From Amphiura filiformis (Eukaryota > Echinodermata > Ophiuroidea > Amphilepidida > Amphiuridae): DNA of 64,000 nt. The DNA lies in the NCBI RefSeq assembly GCF_039555335.1, contig NW_027305502.1, positions 806,001 through 870,000 on the forward strand, written 5' to 3'. A program made the position numbers and the translations under genes. A model generated the notes under the pieces. The model did no database searches. It was not told the DNA's origin and worked only from the letters and a program-made list of their open reading frames with translations. Shown here one piece after another: positions 36,301 through 46,726 of the stretch (positions within the stretch are counted from its first letter, which is position 1; each line of letters starts with the position of its first letter).

Positions 36301-39300
36301 GTAACAGTTATCAAAGTCATGATTGAGCGGAGATAAATATTACCATAACCACTTCGGTATAAGCCCACCCCCCTAGATGGCAGATTTCACTTCAAAATGG
36401 GGATGGGCTTATACCCGGGGAGGGGCTAGTACTTGAATTTAGAAATAAGAAAAATCATCCCCGGGAATCATCCCCATTTGTATATGCCCAATGTACCAGT
36501 AATTTCTATCATCTATGTCAATTTCTGAACATTCTAAGTGTGGAATGTTAATTATCAGCTGATATTTTTTTTTATTTGTTCTTAAATGTGAGAGAAAAGC
36601 ATTGATTTGATTTAAGAACTTGGCCATAATTTAGTAAGCGGGCTTATAGCCGAGTGTACCCGTGTTCCCAGAATGTTTTGAAAAATAGGGGGTGGGCTTA
36701 TACCTGAAGGTGGGCTTATACCCGGGTGGTTACGGTAGTTGCAGGAATATATTGACTGGCCCTCGTATAACAAAATTGGCCTTGAAAAGGGGGTCATTAA
36801 TTTACCATGTGTCACATCCCTGTATAGTGTATACATATGGTCATTTGTACTGAGTACCCACCCCCTCATTTGTGTGTTCATTTTGTCATTCATTTCATTC
36901 CTCCAGGATTACCCTCATGTAGAAGACATTCCAATGATGACTAAACAAGGGCAGAATTCGGAATGGTCGTTGAATACGATACCTAGATACAGAGCATTAC
37001 TATATGTTGTCCAAGATGATACAATGAGAAATCTGATTGAGTCTGTCATTGATGAGTTTGAAAAAGAAGTAGTTCCAAAAATACCACAACTCAGAACAGG
37101 TAACAATTATTTTGTGCATGCTGTTATGTTATATAATTGCAGAATCATGTGTAGTGGTAATAAAATTAATGTACCAGTAATTTAAAGTTAGACTTCAACA
37201 TTACTTGTTTATTTTGCTTACCGGAGTGCTTTCAAAGATTTTCTTGTCATCAGCCAATGTTGTTAGCCCTGATGATTTCTTGGAAATGGCTGGAGGCCAT
37301 GTTAAAGTATGTAGGAACATGCACCAAATAGACTGGAATAATGTAAAAGTACTGGTTAAGGAAACAAAAGACTTCCCCAGGAGGGTTCTGGAAACCAGAT
37401 CAAGAAACAAGGACCTTCATTGAACCAAGACACATGATTGGAACTACATGTAGATCATGTGTGGGACAACCTAATGAAACCCAACAAGGCCAGTGGCAGG
37501 ACTTCAGTGACATCACCTGATCAGGTTGGTCTCAAGCCATTTCCAAGAAAACATCAGAGCTAACAACATCGGCTGATGATGACAAAGTTCCTTGAAAGCA
37601 CTCCCTCCCTGTATGAGGTCTAATTTTAAATTACTCTCTAGGTTATAGTTTTTGAATTTTACAAGGTGTATCTGAAACAATGTTACTATTTATTTTTGTA
37701 TTTTTTTTGGTCAAGAATATTTATATCAGAAATATTTTTTGCTGGTGGTGTACATGTAGCTTTTGTATGACAAAATTCACTTGGGCAATTTAATAGATAA
37801 TATAGATTACACTATACAGCAAGTATAAGGAAAAATTAACTAAATTGGATTTTTCCGACTAAAAGGGACAATTTGTAGAGGGATTTAGGTCCACCTGCAT
37901 ACGAGTCTGCTTTAATGAGTGTAATTTGTTGGCACTTCTAGCCCCTCAAAGGCTAAAATTACCATTCCTGTTCATAACATACACACACAATCTATTGGTG
38001 TGCTGGTCAATGCACTTTAGTTTCATTAGGATCCACAACATACTCATATGTGACACCAGTGTCCGAAATAAGGAAAATATGGAGGTTGTCCCGAGGACAA
38101 CTAAAGCATAAATTCTGCTTGTCCTCAAAACATTTTGGTTATCCCCAAAATGTGTCATATTTAAGAGGTAAAATATAGTGGTTGTCCAGAGGATAAGTAC
38201 ATATCTCAATATGGTTGTCCCCAGTGATTTTTGGACAAGAGGATAAGTGCTTATTTCGAACACTGTGTGACACGATCTGGTCCATGGGGGCCAAAGGTGG
38301 CAAATTTGAAACTGAGATAACAGTAAAAATATGGATTAAAAAACCATAGAATACATAAGAAAATAGACGTCAAAAAACTTCGTTACTTTAGAACCAAGTA
38401 AGTTAGACCTTTGGTGTTTTCAGTAAATGATAACCTATTGTATGTATAATGTAATAATTACAGTAACTCAATTTTCCAAATGCCGCCTTTGGCTCCCATG
38501 GATCAGATTGTGTCACATATATCAGTGCACAATTCTTAAATCCCAATACATTTGCACATTCATGAATGACCGTTGAAAATTTGGGTACAAAATCTCATAC
38601 TCTGCAACTTGAGGTCAAACGTTATTGAACTATGCCATTGGGTTGAGGCCATTGTGGTCCATAGTGTTTCAACCCAATGTCATTAGCCTAAGAGAAACAA
38701 AAGTTTGTCTCAGAAATTCTTAGTGCATATCTATGCAAGATTGAATTTGTCATCAGATTGCTCTATTTTTGACTTTTTTAGCAAAAGAAAACAACAAAAG
38801 CTGGCCAAAAATATAGAAATTCTTTAGCAGGAAGGCAACTATGCACGTAATACTCTTTTGCTATACATCGGTATAATAACTTTTTTTTTTTCATTGCAGC
38901 CATGATATACAATGACTTCAATCAAAATAACATCATTGCCAAAGTCTCCACCACAAAGGACAGCAAAGACGTAGACCAACACACACTTGACATCATCGGT
39001 ATCATAGACTTCAATGACATTTGCTGTTCATGCATACTCTTTGAGATAGGCATAGCCTCGACATATATGATGTACATCCAGAAAGAAGGTGACCGTCTCG
39101 CTGCATGTCGTCAATTTCTACAAGGTTATGAGTCTGTCATATCTCTGACGGAAGATGAGTGGCAACTACTTCCGCTGTGCATTGCAGCACGGTGTGTGCA
39201 GGGTGTGTTGGCAGGGTTGTATTCTTTTGAACTAGACCCAACTAATGAGTATGTTAGAAGGGATATACATAATGGATATGAGATCCTCAAGTATATTAGA

Positions 39301-39354
39301 AGTATACCATCACAGAAGATAGTGAAATACTGGCGTGGACAGGCCTCAGATTAA
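33395..39354 (+). CDS. hykk: Hydroxylysine kinase (AGPHD1), four coding exons
   Basis: HYKK phosphorylates 5-hydroxylysine with GTP in collagen-derived lysine breakdown and has an aminoglycoside-phosphotransferase fold. Exons are 33395-33816 (ATG at 33411), 34590-34720, 36907-37099 and 38900-39354 (TAA end), about 394 residues against 373 in human. Splice sites are canonical and phases are 1, 0 and 1. Exon 1 has LVGYVTQNFYIKT and EYVFKICP (N-lobe). Exon 2 has LTYLPGNTLE and LGQYLARIDKALM. Exon 3 has EWSLNTIPRYRALL. Exon 4 has the catalytic loop MIYNDFNQNNII and the metal-binding IIDFNDI, where the human protein has HGD and DFGD. The catalytic Asp and Asn remain, but the usual His is Tyr. No upstream non-coding exon was identified, though an acceptor-like tract precedes 33395. 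Confidence 0.92.
34097..34148. repeat. 14-bp direct repeats around a short A-tailed insert
   Basis: GAACCTTACTAGTA at 34097-34110 and 34135-34148 flanks aatgag plus 18 A. This has the shape of a very short retroposed 3' end with its target duplication, although slippage is possible. Confidence 0.7.
34514..34555. repeat. Family A terminal fragment before HYKK exon 2
   Basis: Carries gatcttccacagggggaatg and tttcaaatggaatagcc, the end of the foldback family. It forms the sequence just upstream of the polypyrimidine tract of intron 1. Confidence 0.7.
34827..34942. repeat. Internal telomere-like CCCTAA repeats within a small hairpin
   Basis: About eight degenerate copies of ccctaa at 34853-34914. 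The flanks ccttcatgtaattatttcat and gtaaaattacatgaagg are inverted copies. So the telomeric words sit inside a foldback unit rather than being a naked fusion scar. Confidence 0.75.
35105..36340. repeat. Inverted-repeat element of about 1.2 kb
   Basis: The left arm attatttatcttcgcccaag plus catgactt pairs with aagtcatgattgagcgg and agataaatatt at the right. The inside has no recognisable transposase. Exact ends are uncertain. Confidence 0.5.
36341..36737. repeat. Inverted-repeat element of about 400 bp
   Basis: Ends accataaccacttcggtata and tacccgggtggttacggta are inverted, followed inward by agcccaccccc and gggggtgggct. The words ggcttatacc recur several times near both ends. Confidence 0.72.
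37223..37604 (+). mobile_element. Penelope-like retroelement remnant with inverted ends
   Basis: Ends ggagtgctttcaaag and cttgaaagcactcc are inverted, with further pairing of the flanking 60 bp. Between them, a short frame includes HQIDWNNVKVLVKETKDFPR, typical of the region after the reverse transcriptase in Penelope-like elements. The frame stops soon after. Not functional. Confidence 0.5.
38042..38525. repeat. Foldback element split by a hAT MITE
   Basis: The left end atatgtgacac (before the insertion) plus gatctggtccatgggggcca after it pairs with tggctcccatggatcagatt and gtgtcacatat at the right. So 38057-38265 is a later insertion inside the left arm. Confidence 0.75.
38057..38265. mobile_element. 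hAT-type MITE with exact 8-bp duplication
   Basis: TGTGACAC at 38049-38056 and 38266-38273. Inverted ends are cagtgtccgaaataag and cttatttcgaacactg (one mismatch plus the end). At 209 bp it is non-coding. It lies nested in the arm of the foldback 38042-38525. Confidence 0.92.
38527..38645. repeat. Dispersed repeat shared in inverted orientation with 59675-59825
   Basis: Words such as cccaatacatttgcacattc, gaaaatttgggtacaaaat and ctgcaacttgaggtcaaa occur here and, reverse complemented, around 59700-59820. About 120 bp is aligned by eye. The family is unknown. Confidence 0.65.
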
Positions 39355-39378
39355 GCTGTATCATAGTGCATGCTGTAG

Positions 39379-39706
39379 CAGGCCTTCTCAACTGGCGGCG
39401 TGTGCGCCACTTGTAGTCAGTCGTAGTGGTGCACGAAGTGGCGCATGATAATTTGAATAAGTTTTTGTACAAATCTTGAACAAAAAATGGGTAAAAATAC
39501 CCAATCTGAGCCGTTAAAAGCCCTAAAATCTGTAAGTAGCTGGGGGCGCTGCCCACTGGACCCCAGGTCTCGCCACTGGACCCCACCCGCTATGCGTTTG
39601 TTCGCGCACATGCTTCCTCGCAAAGTCCTCCCTTAAACATATTGGCACTTCCTGATCACTAACATTTTCCAGCTGGCACTTCAAATAAACTAGTTGAGAA
39701 GGCCTG
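39379..39706. mobile_element. hAT-like MITE just after the HYKK stop codon
   Basis: Inverted ends caggccttctcaact and agttgagaaggcctg, flanked by the 6-bp direct repeat CTGTAG (39373-39378 and 39707-39712). It starts 24 bp after the HYKK TAA. An AATAAA at 39684-39689 lies inside it, so the gene may use a transposon-supplied polyadenylation signal; the next AATAAA is at 39903-39908. Confidence 0.8.
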
Positions 39707-39712
39707 CTGTAG

Positions 39713-40122
39713 GGGTACTTAATTATAATACAATGTAGTTCAAAAACAAATATAGTCAGAAGGTCATTTTGGACACAACTGAGCAGTCTCCATTCCCCAG
39801 ATTCTGGGAGAAAGTTCAACACTTTCTTAACAAATATGTTTTTCAGTCATCAACCCAGAAAGTTGATGAATGAGGCTGGCAGTTTAACTGGAACTATCTT
39901 ATAATAAAGTAGCCATTTGCCAAGAATTTTGCTCTTCCTTTGTCGTCAGTTGCAGATGTTACACTGCTCATGAACAGGTCAAATTCAAAACTTTCATCTA
40001 TGTTTTCAAATGTTTCTCTGAAAGTGTTCCACCATATCGAGGGTTGAGAGCCAGAAAGTCGCAACTTACAATAACCTGCTGCCACAAAATGAGCATAAAG
40101 TTGCTATAGAAGATACAGTCCA
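39713..40122. other. Spacer downstream of HYKK
   Basis: Possible 3' untranslated sequence with AATAAA at 39903-39908. The frames here show no domain. Confidence 0.4.
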
Positions 40123-40775
40123 TTAAGGGAACTGGAATGAGCGTTTTGAGCGTTTCGACAGCATTTTTTGTGGGACATAACAGCACATCAGACCTATCGA
40201 ATTGCATTCTGAATACGAAGAATGTCTTTCTGATATCAAATAATTTTCATTTAATGAAATTCACAATACAATACAAATTTTATGACAAATTATTAAAATT
40301 GGATATTTTTCACATTTTGGAGATATAACAGTCCTCGAAGTAAAATTATAGTCTTAAAGTGTATGTAGCTAGGAGGAAAAGCCGACGATCAATTGAAAAT
40401 TTTGACCTTTCATATTGAAGATATGGATTTTTTTCCCCAAAGACCTAATTTTTTTGGTGTTTTGTGAAAAAATCCATATCTTCAATACGAAAGGTCAAAA
40501 TTTTCAATTGATCGTCGGCTTTTCATCCCACCTACATACACTTTAGGTAGAAATCACCAGATTTATAAAGTTTACTTCGAGTACTGTTAAATATCAAAAA
40601 TATCAATTTTTAATGATTTGCCATAAAATGTGTATTACATTGCGAATTAAAAGAGCATCAAAATTATTTGATATCAGAAGGCCATTCTTCGTATTCAGAA
40701 TGCAATTCGATATGTCTGACGTGCTCTAATGTCCCACAATAAATACTGTCCAAACGTTCATACCCCTTCCCTTAA
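40123..40775. repeat. Family D palindromic element flanked by TTAA, full-length
   Basis: Starts ttaagggaactggaatgagc and ends tcataccccttcccttaa. The central stretch ttcaattgatcgtcggcttt and the inverse aagccgacgatcaattgaaa form the inner arms. 653 bp. Confidence 0.88.
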
Positions 40776-40917
40776 TCATGACAAAATTCAATAGAAAACA
40801 AAAGACATTGGAAATATTGATTTTTGAAGACCAAAGCAAGGAGCCAACTTTATGCTCATTTTGTGAGGGCGGGTCATAGTGAGTTACGGCTTTCTGGTTC
40901 TGAACCCTTGTTATCTT

Positions 40918-41330
40918 GGGAGGGCGAGTTAGCGCAGCGGTAGTTCCCTCGCTTTGCACCACTGAGGTCCCGGGTTCAAGCCCGGCGCCGCCCAAGGACT
41001 CATGTGCACTTGGTTTATCCCGATTCCATGCTCGCTCTCGCAGGTTTTCTCCGGGATCTCCGGTTTCCTCCTGTATCGCAAAAATCGGTGATTAGTTGTT
41101 TGGTTATCAAAACTTCCTTCACCCAATGGAATTTGGGGAGCTGCACAGATAATTGGTGGATGTTACAATCTAAATGCGGATAGGTGTGCGCCGCTTCGCA
41201 GCAACCTAGTTGATGCGACCTGATTGTGATGATTCACCATTGCAGCGAAATTACAGCGCTTTGAGTCCTCTAAGATCTGGAGAAAGGCGCTTTATAAATC
41301 CAAAATTTGTATTTGTTTGTATTTGTATCT
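40918..41330 (+). mobile_element. tRNA-derived SINE
   Basis: The head 40918-40993 is tRNA-like: A box ttagcgcagcgg (40929-40940) and B box ggttcaagcc (40973-40982). The body has ttttctccgggatctccggt, a sequence widespread in animal SINE central domains. The tail gaaaggcgctttataaat, then ttgtatttgtttgta, resembles LINE-derived 3' ends. Transcribed by RNA polymerase III in principle. Target duplications are unclear. Not a functional tRNA. Confidence 0.85.
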
Positions 41331-41376
41331 TAGGTGAAAGAAAAAGGTTTTTCTCTCAAAAATGTTGCAAACTATC

Positions 41377-42058
41377 TAAACTCATCCCAAAAAGAAAGTA
41401 TCCAGTTTGATTTTGGTTCATAAGTCAAAGATGGGGTCTTAAATCAAGACCTACCAAAAGTATGTTACAGATAAATTTATTCCACACAGTTTGATACCTC
41501 ATTTGTCCAAATCGATCCGAATTGATGACACAGCGACCTTTTTAAACGCATAGCGACCTCAATTTTAGAAGTTGCAGTAATTCCTATTGGTGTGGTTTTC
41601 CTGCTTCTCAAGATTCGTCATAAAGGTACACAATAACAGAGACGAATGAAGACTGTTTGACTTCACTTCATGTGTTTTATTGAATACAGATACTCTTTTA
41701 CTCCTTCCTTAATGTTTTGCCCTTCACTCTTCACATCTTCTCCTGCTGCATCAATGACTGCCAGACAGCTGCGGAGCATGTTCTCAGTGAGACGTCTGAC
41801 TGCGCCCTTGATCTATCGCTGCCCATAATTGAGTAGCAGGACCAAATCAATCCGAATTACTGCAACTTTTTAAATGGAGGTGATTGCATTCAAATGGTCA
41901 CTGTGTCATCAATTCTGCATTGATTTGAACACATGAGGTATCAAACTGTGCGGAATAAATTTATCTGTAACATACTTTTGGTAGGTTTTGATTTAAGGCC
42001 ACATCTGTGACTTATGGAATAAAATCAAACTGGATACTTTCTTTTTGGGATGAGTTTA
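41377..42058. repeat. Long palindromic element, about 680 bp
   Basis: The left end taaactcatcccaaaaagaa and right end ttctttttgggatgagttta are exact inverted copies. Pairing continues through agtatccagtttgatttt and, further in, acagataaatttattccaca with its complement. Arms of about 220 bp. Central part unpaired. No coding frame recognised. Confidence 0.85.
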
Positions 42059-42385
42059 CATGCTATGCTATTTTAGTAAAATAAGATATGCAGAATGCAA
42101 GATTTTTTTAATTTTGCCTTTAGTCTACCTTTTCCAAAAGCTTGTAAAAAAAGGCCAGGGTGTTGGGCTACACGCTAGAATGGCTTTCACATTATGCATG
42201 CAGGTTTGAGAGACATGATATTGCTACTACTTAATAGGCGTAAGATGAAACATGTCAAATAATCAGGATTTTTGTAAACAAAGTTGCAAAATTAATTTAT
42301 AATATTGTATATGACATTAAGCACTGTGGTATCATTATATAGGTGCTATTTACAGTATTTCTACTAATACACTATCAGTCCATGT

Positions 42386-42829
42386 ATGAGTGGCCAAGCT
42401 TTCACCAGATGTGCATCTGACTTAATAAGGACTGCTGAAGTCAAGACTGTGCAGGGCATGTCAAGCATATGGAAAAGCAGAGGCCTATCCATTGACCTCA
42501 AGGTACGCCTACTTCGTGCAACTGTGTTTTCCATTGCCACTTATGGATGCGAGTCTTGGGCTATGACCAAGAATGATAGGAAAAGAGTAGATGCTTTTGA
42601 GATGTGGTGTTACAGGAGGCTTCTACGAGTGACATGGAAAGACAGGAGAACAAATTCCTGGATCCTCGACAAAGGTACAAGTCTAACCATCAGAAGCAGC
42701 ATAATGGAGAGAAAGCTGAAGTACTTTGGCCATATTGTCAGGAAACATGGAGGTGTAGAAAACAGATTTTGCAAGGGGCTATGGAAGGCAACGAGGAAGA
42801 GGACGTCCACCAACATCTTGGACTAATGA
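42386..42829 (+). pseudogene. Non-LTR retrotransposon fragment, C-terminal to the reverse transcriptase core
   Basis: An open frame of about 146 codons encodes LRATVFSIATYGCESWAMTK, then DAFEMWCYRRLLRVTWKDRR and MERKLKYFGHIVRKHGG, the post-RT region found in many animal endonuclease/reverse transcriptase LINEs. The catalytic YADD core is absent, so this is a 5'-truncated piece. Clade not assigned. The first codon here is not a true start. Confidence 0.85.
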
Positions 42830-42933
42830 CGTGAAGCTGGTTTCTAACCAAGGAATGCAAGGTGCAACGCACTTGGCATCAGATCGAGTGAGATGGCGTA
42901 CTCTTGTGAAGACCACAGCAGCGCTACCTGACA

Positions 42934-42957
42934 CAGAGAGAGAGAGAGAGAGAGAGA
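42934..42957. repeat. (AG)n microsatellite
   Basis: Twelve AG units in a row. Confidence 0.9.
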
Positions 42958-43265
42958 ATTCAAGAGACACACCTGACAAAAGCTTGGCCACTCACACAGA
43001 GACCGGTCGCACAGGTATTGTGATAACCGATGGTGTACTTGAAGAAATACTGTAACTTATGAATTCATGTCGAAAAAGCATATCTACTTATTTACTATAT
43101 AGATCAGATTCACATACTTATGCATGCAGGTTTAAGAGACATTATATTACTATATACTAAAATAGGCGTAAGATGAAACATGTAGTTAATGTTGCAAATA
43201 TGCCAAATAATCAGGATTTTTGAAAACAAAGTTACAAAATTTATTTTAAAATATTGTATATGACT

Positions 43266-43908
43266 TTAAGGGATGGGGTATGAGCGTTTGGACAGTATTT
43301 TTGGTGGGAGATGAGAGCACACCAGAGATATTGAATTGCATTCTGAATACGAAGAATGCCCTTTTGATATCAAATAATTTGGATTTTTTGAAATTTGCAA
43401 TGTAATACACATTCTATGGCAAATCATTCAAAATTGATATTTTTGATATTTAACAGTGCTCGAAGTAAATTTTATAAATCTGATGATATGTACTTGAAGT
43501 GTATGTAGCTGGGATGAAAAGCCGACGATCAATTGAAAATTTTGACCTTTCATATTGAAGATGTGGATTTTTTCCCCAAAACACAAAAAAAAATTAGGTC
43601 TTTTGGGGAAAAAATGTATATCTTCAATATGAAAGGTCAAAATTTTCAATTGATCGTTGGCTTTTCCTCCCAGCTACATACGCTTTAAGTACATATCATT
43701 AGATTTTTAAAGCTTACTTCGAGGACTGTTATATATCAAAAATTTTAATAATTTGTCATAAAATTTGTGTTGTATCGCAAATTTCAAAAAATGAAAATTA
43801 TTTGATATCAGAAGGACTTTCTTCGTATTCAGAATGCAGTTCGATATGTCTGATGTGCTCTCATGTCCCACAAAAATACTGTCAAAACGCTCATTCCACA
43901 TCCCTTAA
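43266..43908. repeat. Family D palindromic element in duplicated module, TTAA target site
   Basis: Starts ttaagggatggggtatgagc and ends ctcattccacatcccttaa. The paralogous module copy 1 reads gacattaagcactgtggta at the same place, with a single TTAA and no element, so TTAA was duplicated on insertion. 643 bp, non-coding. Confidence 0.92.
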
Positions 43909-44209
43909 GCACTGTGGTATCATTATATTGGTGCTAAAGTTACGGTATTTCTACAAATACACTGTTGGGTATCACAGTACTGGAGCAGCCACTGACCCTG
44001 TGTGAGCATTCAAGCTTTCGTCAGATGTGCATCTGACTTTATAAGGACTGCTGAAGTCAAGGGAAGCATCTGACAAAAGCTCGTCCACTCACACAGGGAG
44101 TCAGGGACCGGCTGCACTGGTACTGTGATAACCGGCAGTGTCCTCGTAGAAATACTATAACTTCTTATGAATTGCCTTCGAGAAATCATATCTACTTATT
44201 GACTATAAT

Positions 44210-44275
44210 ATAGATTATACTAGATTAGGTTAGTATAGAATAGTTTAGATAAGATAAGATTAGACTAGATTAGTG
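44210..44275. repeat. Degenerate TAGAT-type simple repeat
   Basis: Irregular repetition of tagatta, tagatta and tagataag words. Confidence 0.6.
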
Positions 44276-44347
44276 TACATTATAAAAGCAAAATGTAGCC
44301 ATGGTATAATAAACGAGTGGCATTGCAAACTAAGATGGCTAAAGCAG

Positions 44348-44625
44348 ATTGTAAATCTATGCATTATAATTTTAGATTTCTCTCAAAATAATAATTTGTA
44401 TGTGTCTTTTAAAATGCATTATATTTTTCGATTTCTCATAAAAATAATATTCTGTATGTATGTTTTAAAAACATTAGATTATAAATCTATGCATTATATT
44501 TTTCGATTTCTAATAAAAATGATATTTTGTATGTGTTTTAAAAACATTAGATTGTAAATCTATGCATTATATTTTTTGATTTCTAATAAAAATGATATTT
44601 TGTATGTGTGTTTTAAAGAAAAACA
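44348..44625. repeat. Tandem repeat, about 76-bp unit, about 3.5 copies
   Basis: The unit contains gtaaatctatgcattatatt, tttcgatttctaataaaaat and ttttgtatgtgttttaaaaa. Later units are more alike than the first. Confidence 0.85.
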
Positions 44626-44698
44626 TTAATAAATTCTAAAAGAATACCCATATATCAAAAAGATGGATTTACTTCACAGATAACGAAATTGCATAATT

Positions 44699-45262
44699 CG
44701 AGGGGTCATTGACACAAAGTGTAACTCCATTTTGGTCATTCTGAGTTTAAAGATAATGGTGCACATTGACTTATGTTTCACTGGCCATTGATTTCAATGG
44801 GGTGCTAAATAAAGTTACTTCCAGTAGCGTGGCGGGGGGGCAGAGTGCCCCCTGACAAAAAAAAAATGAAAGAAAAAGTGCCCTCTGACAAAAAAAATGA
44901 AAGAGAAAATCAGGAGGGCAAAGTAAAAGAAAAAGGGCAATGAGCCCCTTTTCTAGCAAAATTCAGGGCCAAAATAGTGTAAAATACCATTTTTTTTTTT
45001 TTTTTACGCGCGCACATCATCCCAATAAGGCCCTTTTCGGGAAGCTCGAAGACATACAGTCTCTATGTATTGTATGATGCAACTGCAATTTTTTTCGTCT
45101 GTGCCCCAAAAATTTTATTTTGCCCCCCTGACCAAGAAAGCTGGCTACGCCCCTGGTTACTTCTATGTTTATTGGAAAGTGCTCATGTTTTTGAACATTT
45201 TGATATCGAAATCTCATTTTTGCAAAAAATGGAGTTACGTCTTTGTGTCACTGACCCCTTGA
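44699..45262. repeat. Foldback element hosting a nested hAT MITE
   Basis: Ends gaggggtcattgacacaaag and ctttgtgtcactgacccctt are inverted, with further pairing of gtaactccatttt and aaaatggagttac. The nested element 44822-45155 splits it. Likely order: the foldback first, the hAT element later. Confidence 0.78.
44822..45155. mobile_element. hAT-type MITE with exact 8-bp duplication
   Basis: GTTACTTC at 44814-44821 and 45156-45163. Ends cagtagcgtggc and gctggctacgcccctg are imperfect inverted copies (CAGGGGCGTAGC type). The 334-bp interior is rich in G and A runs and non-coding. Confidence 0.9.
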
Positions 45263-45588
45263 ATTATCATTCCCAAACATCCCTAAAACCATCTACTCTG
45301 CTACACCCAATGATTCATAGCACCAAACCCTCTCAATGATGTTACACACACAAAGCCGACACCCCCCCACCCCTCCTCGGTTCTTCTGCCAGACAGAGTC
45401 TCAAGCTAGCAGTCTTGAAGTGCATTTTATGTTATGGAAAATTGTGATATCAATTGCAAGCTATCTACGGTAGATAGCACAAAATATCACCAATTATTGA
45501 AACTGACTTGTTTTCTACAGTAGATAGCAATAGATACCACATATGACATGCTATCTACTGTAGATGGCACAAAATATTGACAATTAGG

Positions 45589-45812
45589 TCTAAAAGAATT
45601 GTTTGATTGGCGTAACAAAATAAATTAGGTAGGTCGGGATTCTTTTAAAGCTGTAAATTGTGTTTGATAAAGGCCTTGGAACATTTTTTCTTCTTTATTT
45701 TTTATTTATTTATTTATTTTTTGCAAAAACAAACAAAAAAAAACTCTAGGGTAGGGCCTTATTTTAGAGTCGGTCAGGTTATGCCAATCAAACAATTTTT
45801 TAGGCCTTTTTG
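45589..45812. repeat. Inverted-repeat insertion in the satellite
   Basis: Arms tctaaaagaattgtttgatt, ggcgtaac and gttatgcc, aatcaaacaattttttagg are inverted. The inner part is A/T-run rich. Inserted between satellite words gacaatta and tttgaacc. Confidence 0.7.
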
Positions 45813-46726
45813 AACCTTATATGACTTGCTTTCTACAGTAGATAGCAATAGATACCCCGTATGACATGCTATCTACGGTAGATAGCACATAATACTGGCA
45901 ATTATGGAATCTTATATGATTTGCTTTCTACAGTAGATAGCAATAGATACCACATATGATATGCTATCTACGGTAGATAGCACATAATATGGCCAATTAT
46001 TGAATCTGATATGACTTGCTTTTTACAGTAGATAGCAATAGATACCACATATGACATGCAATCTACGGTAGATAGCACATAATATTGCCAATTATTGAAT
46101 CTTATATGACTTGTTTTCTTTAGTAGATAGCAATAGATACAACGTATGACATGCTATCTACTGTAGATAGCATATAATATTGCCAATTTTTGAACCTTAT
46201 ATGACTTGATTTCTACAGTAGATAGCAATAGATACCACGTATAGCATGCTATCTACTGTAGATAGCACAAAATATTGCCAATTATAGAACCTTATATGAC
46301 TTGATTTCTACAGTTGATAGCAATAAGCACCACATATGATTGCATGCTATCTACGGTAAATAGCACATAATATGGCCAATTATTGAATCTTATATGACTT
46401 GCTTTCTACAGTAGATGGCAATAGATACCATGTGTGACATGCAATCTACGGTAGATACGGGCAATTATGGAATCTTATATGATTTGCTTTCTACAGTAGA
46501 TAGCATTATAGATACCACATATGACATACTATCTACGGTAGATAGCACATAATATTGCCAATTATTGAATCTTATATGATTTGCTTTCTACAGTAGATAG
46601 CAATGGATACCACGTATGACATGCTATCTACGGTAGATAGCACATAATATTGCCAATTATTGAATCTTATATGACTTGCTTTCTACAGTAGATAGCAATA
46701 GATACCACATATGACATATTATATAC

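Larger units (their letters stand above)
34721..36906 (+). other. HYKK intron 2
   Basis: Donor gtaagt and acceptor cattcctccag. It holds an internal telomere-like block (34827-34942) and two adjacent inverted-repeat elements (35105-36340 and 36341-36737). Confidence 0.85.
37100..38899 (+). other. HYKK intron 3
   Basis: Donor gtaaca and acceptor tttcattgcag. It contains a Penelope-like fragment, a foldback element with a nested hAT MITE, and a dispersed repeat shared with about 59680. Confidence 0.85.
42190..44205. repeat. Duplicated module, two copies, one with RT fragment and one with family D insertion
   Basis: Copy 1 (about 42195-43105) and copy 2 (about 43120-44205) share gcatgcaggttt, ataggcgtaagatgaaacat, cactgtggtatcattata, aaggactgctgaagtcaag and cctgacaaaagct-type stretches. 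Copy 1 has about 520 bp of reverse transcriptase sequence between gaagtcaag and ctgacaaaagc. Copy 2 lacks it and instead carries the family D element 43266-43908. They look like relatives of one non-autonomous or partial LINE. Confidence 0.78.

Noticed and set aside
40918..40993. Possible tRNA gene
   Set aside because: Has A and B boxes, but the acceptor arms do not form a clean cloverleaf, and a SINE body and LINE-like tail follow directly. It is the SINE head.
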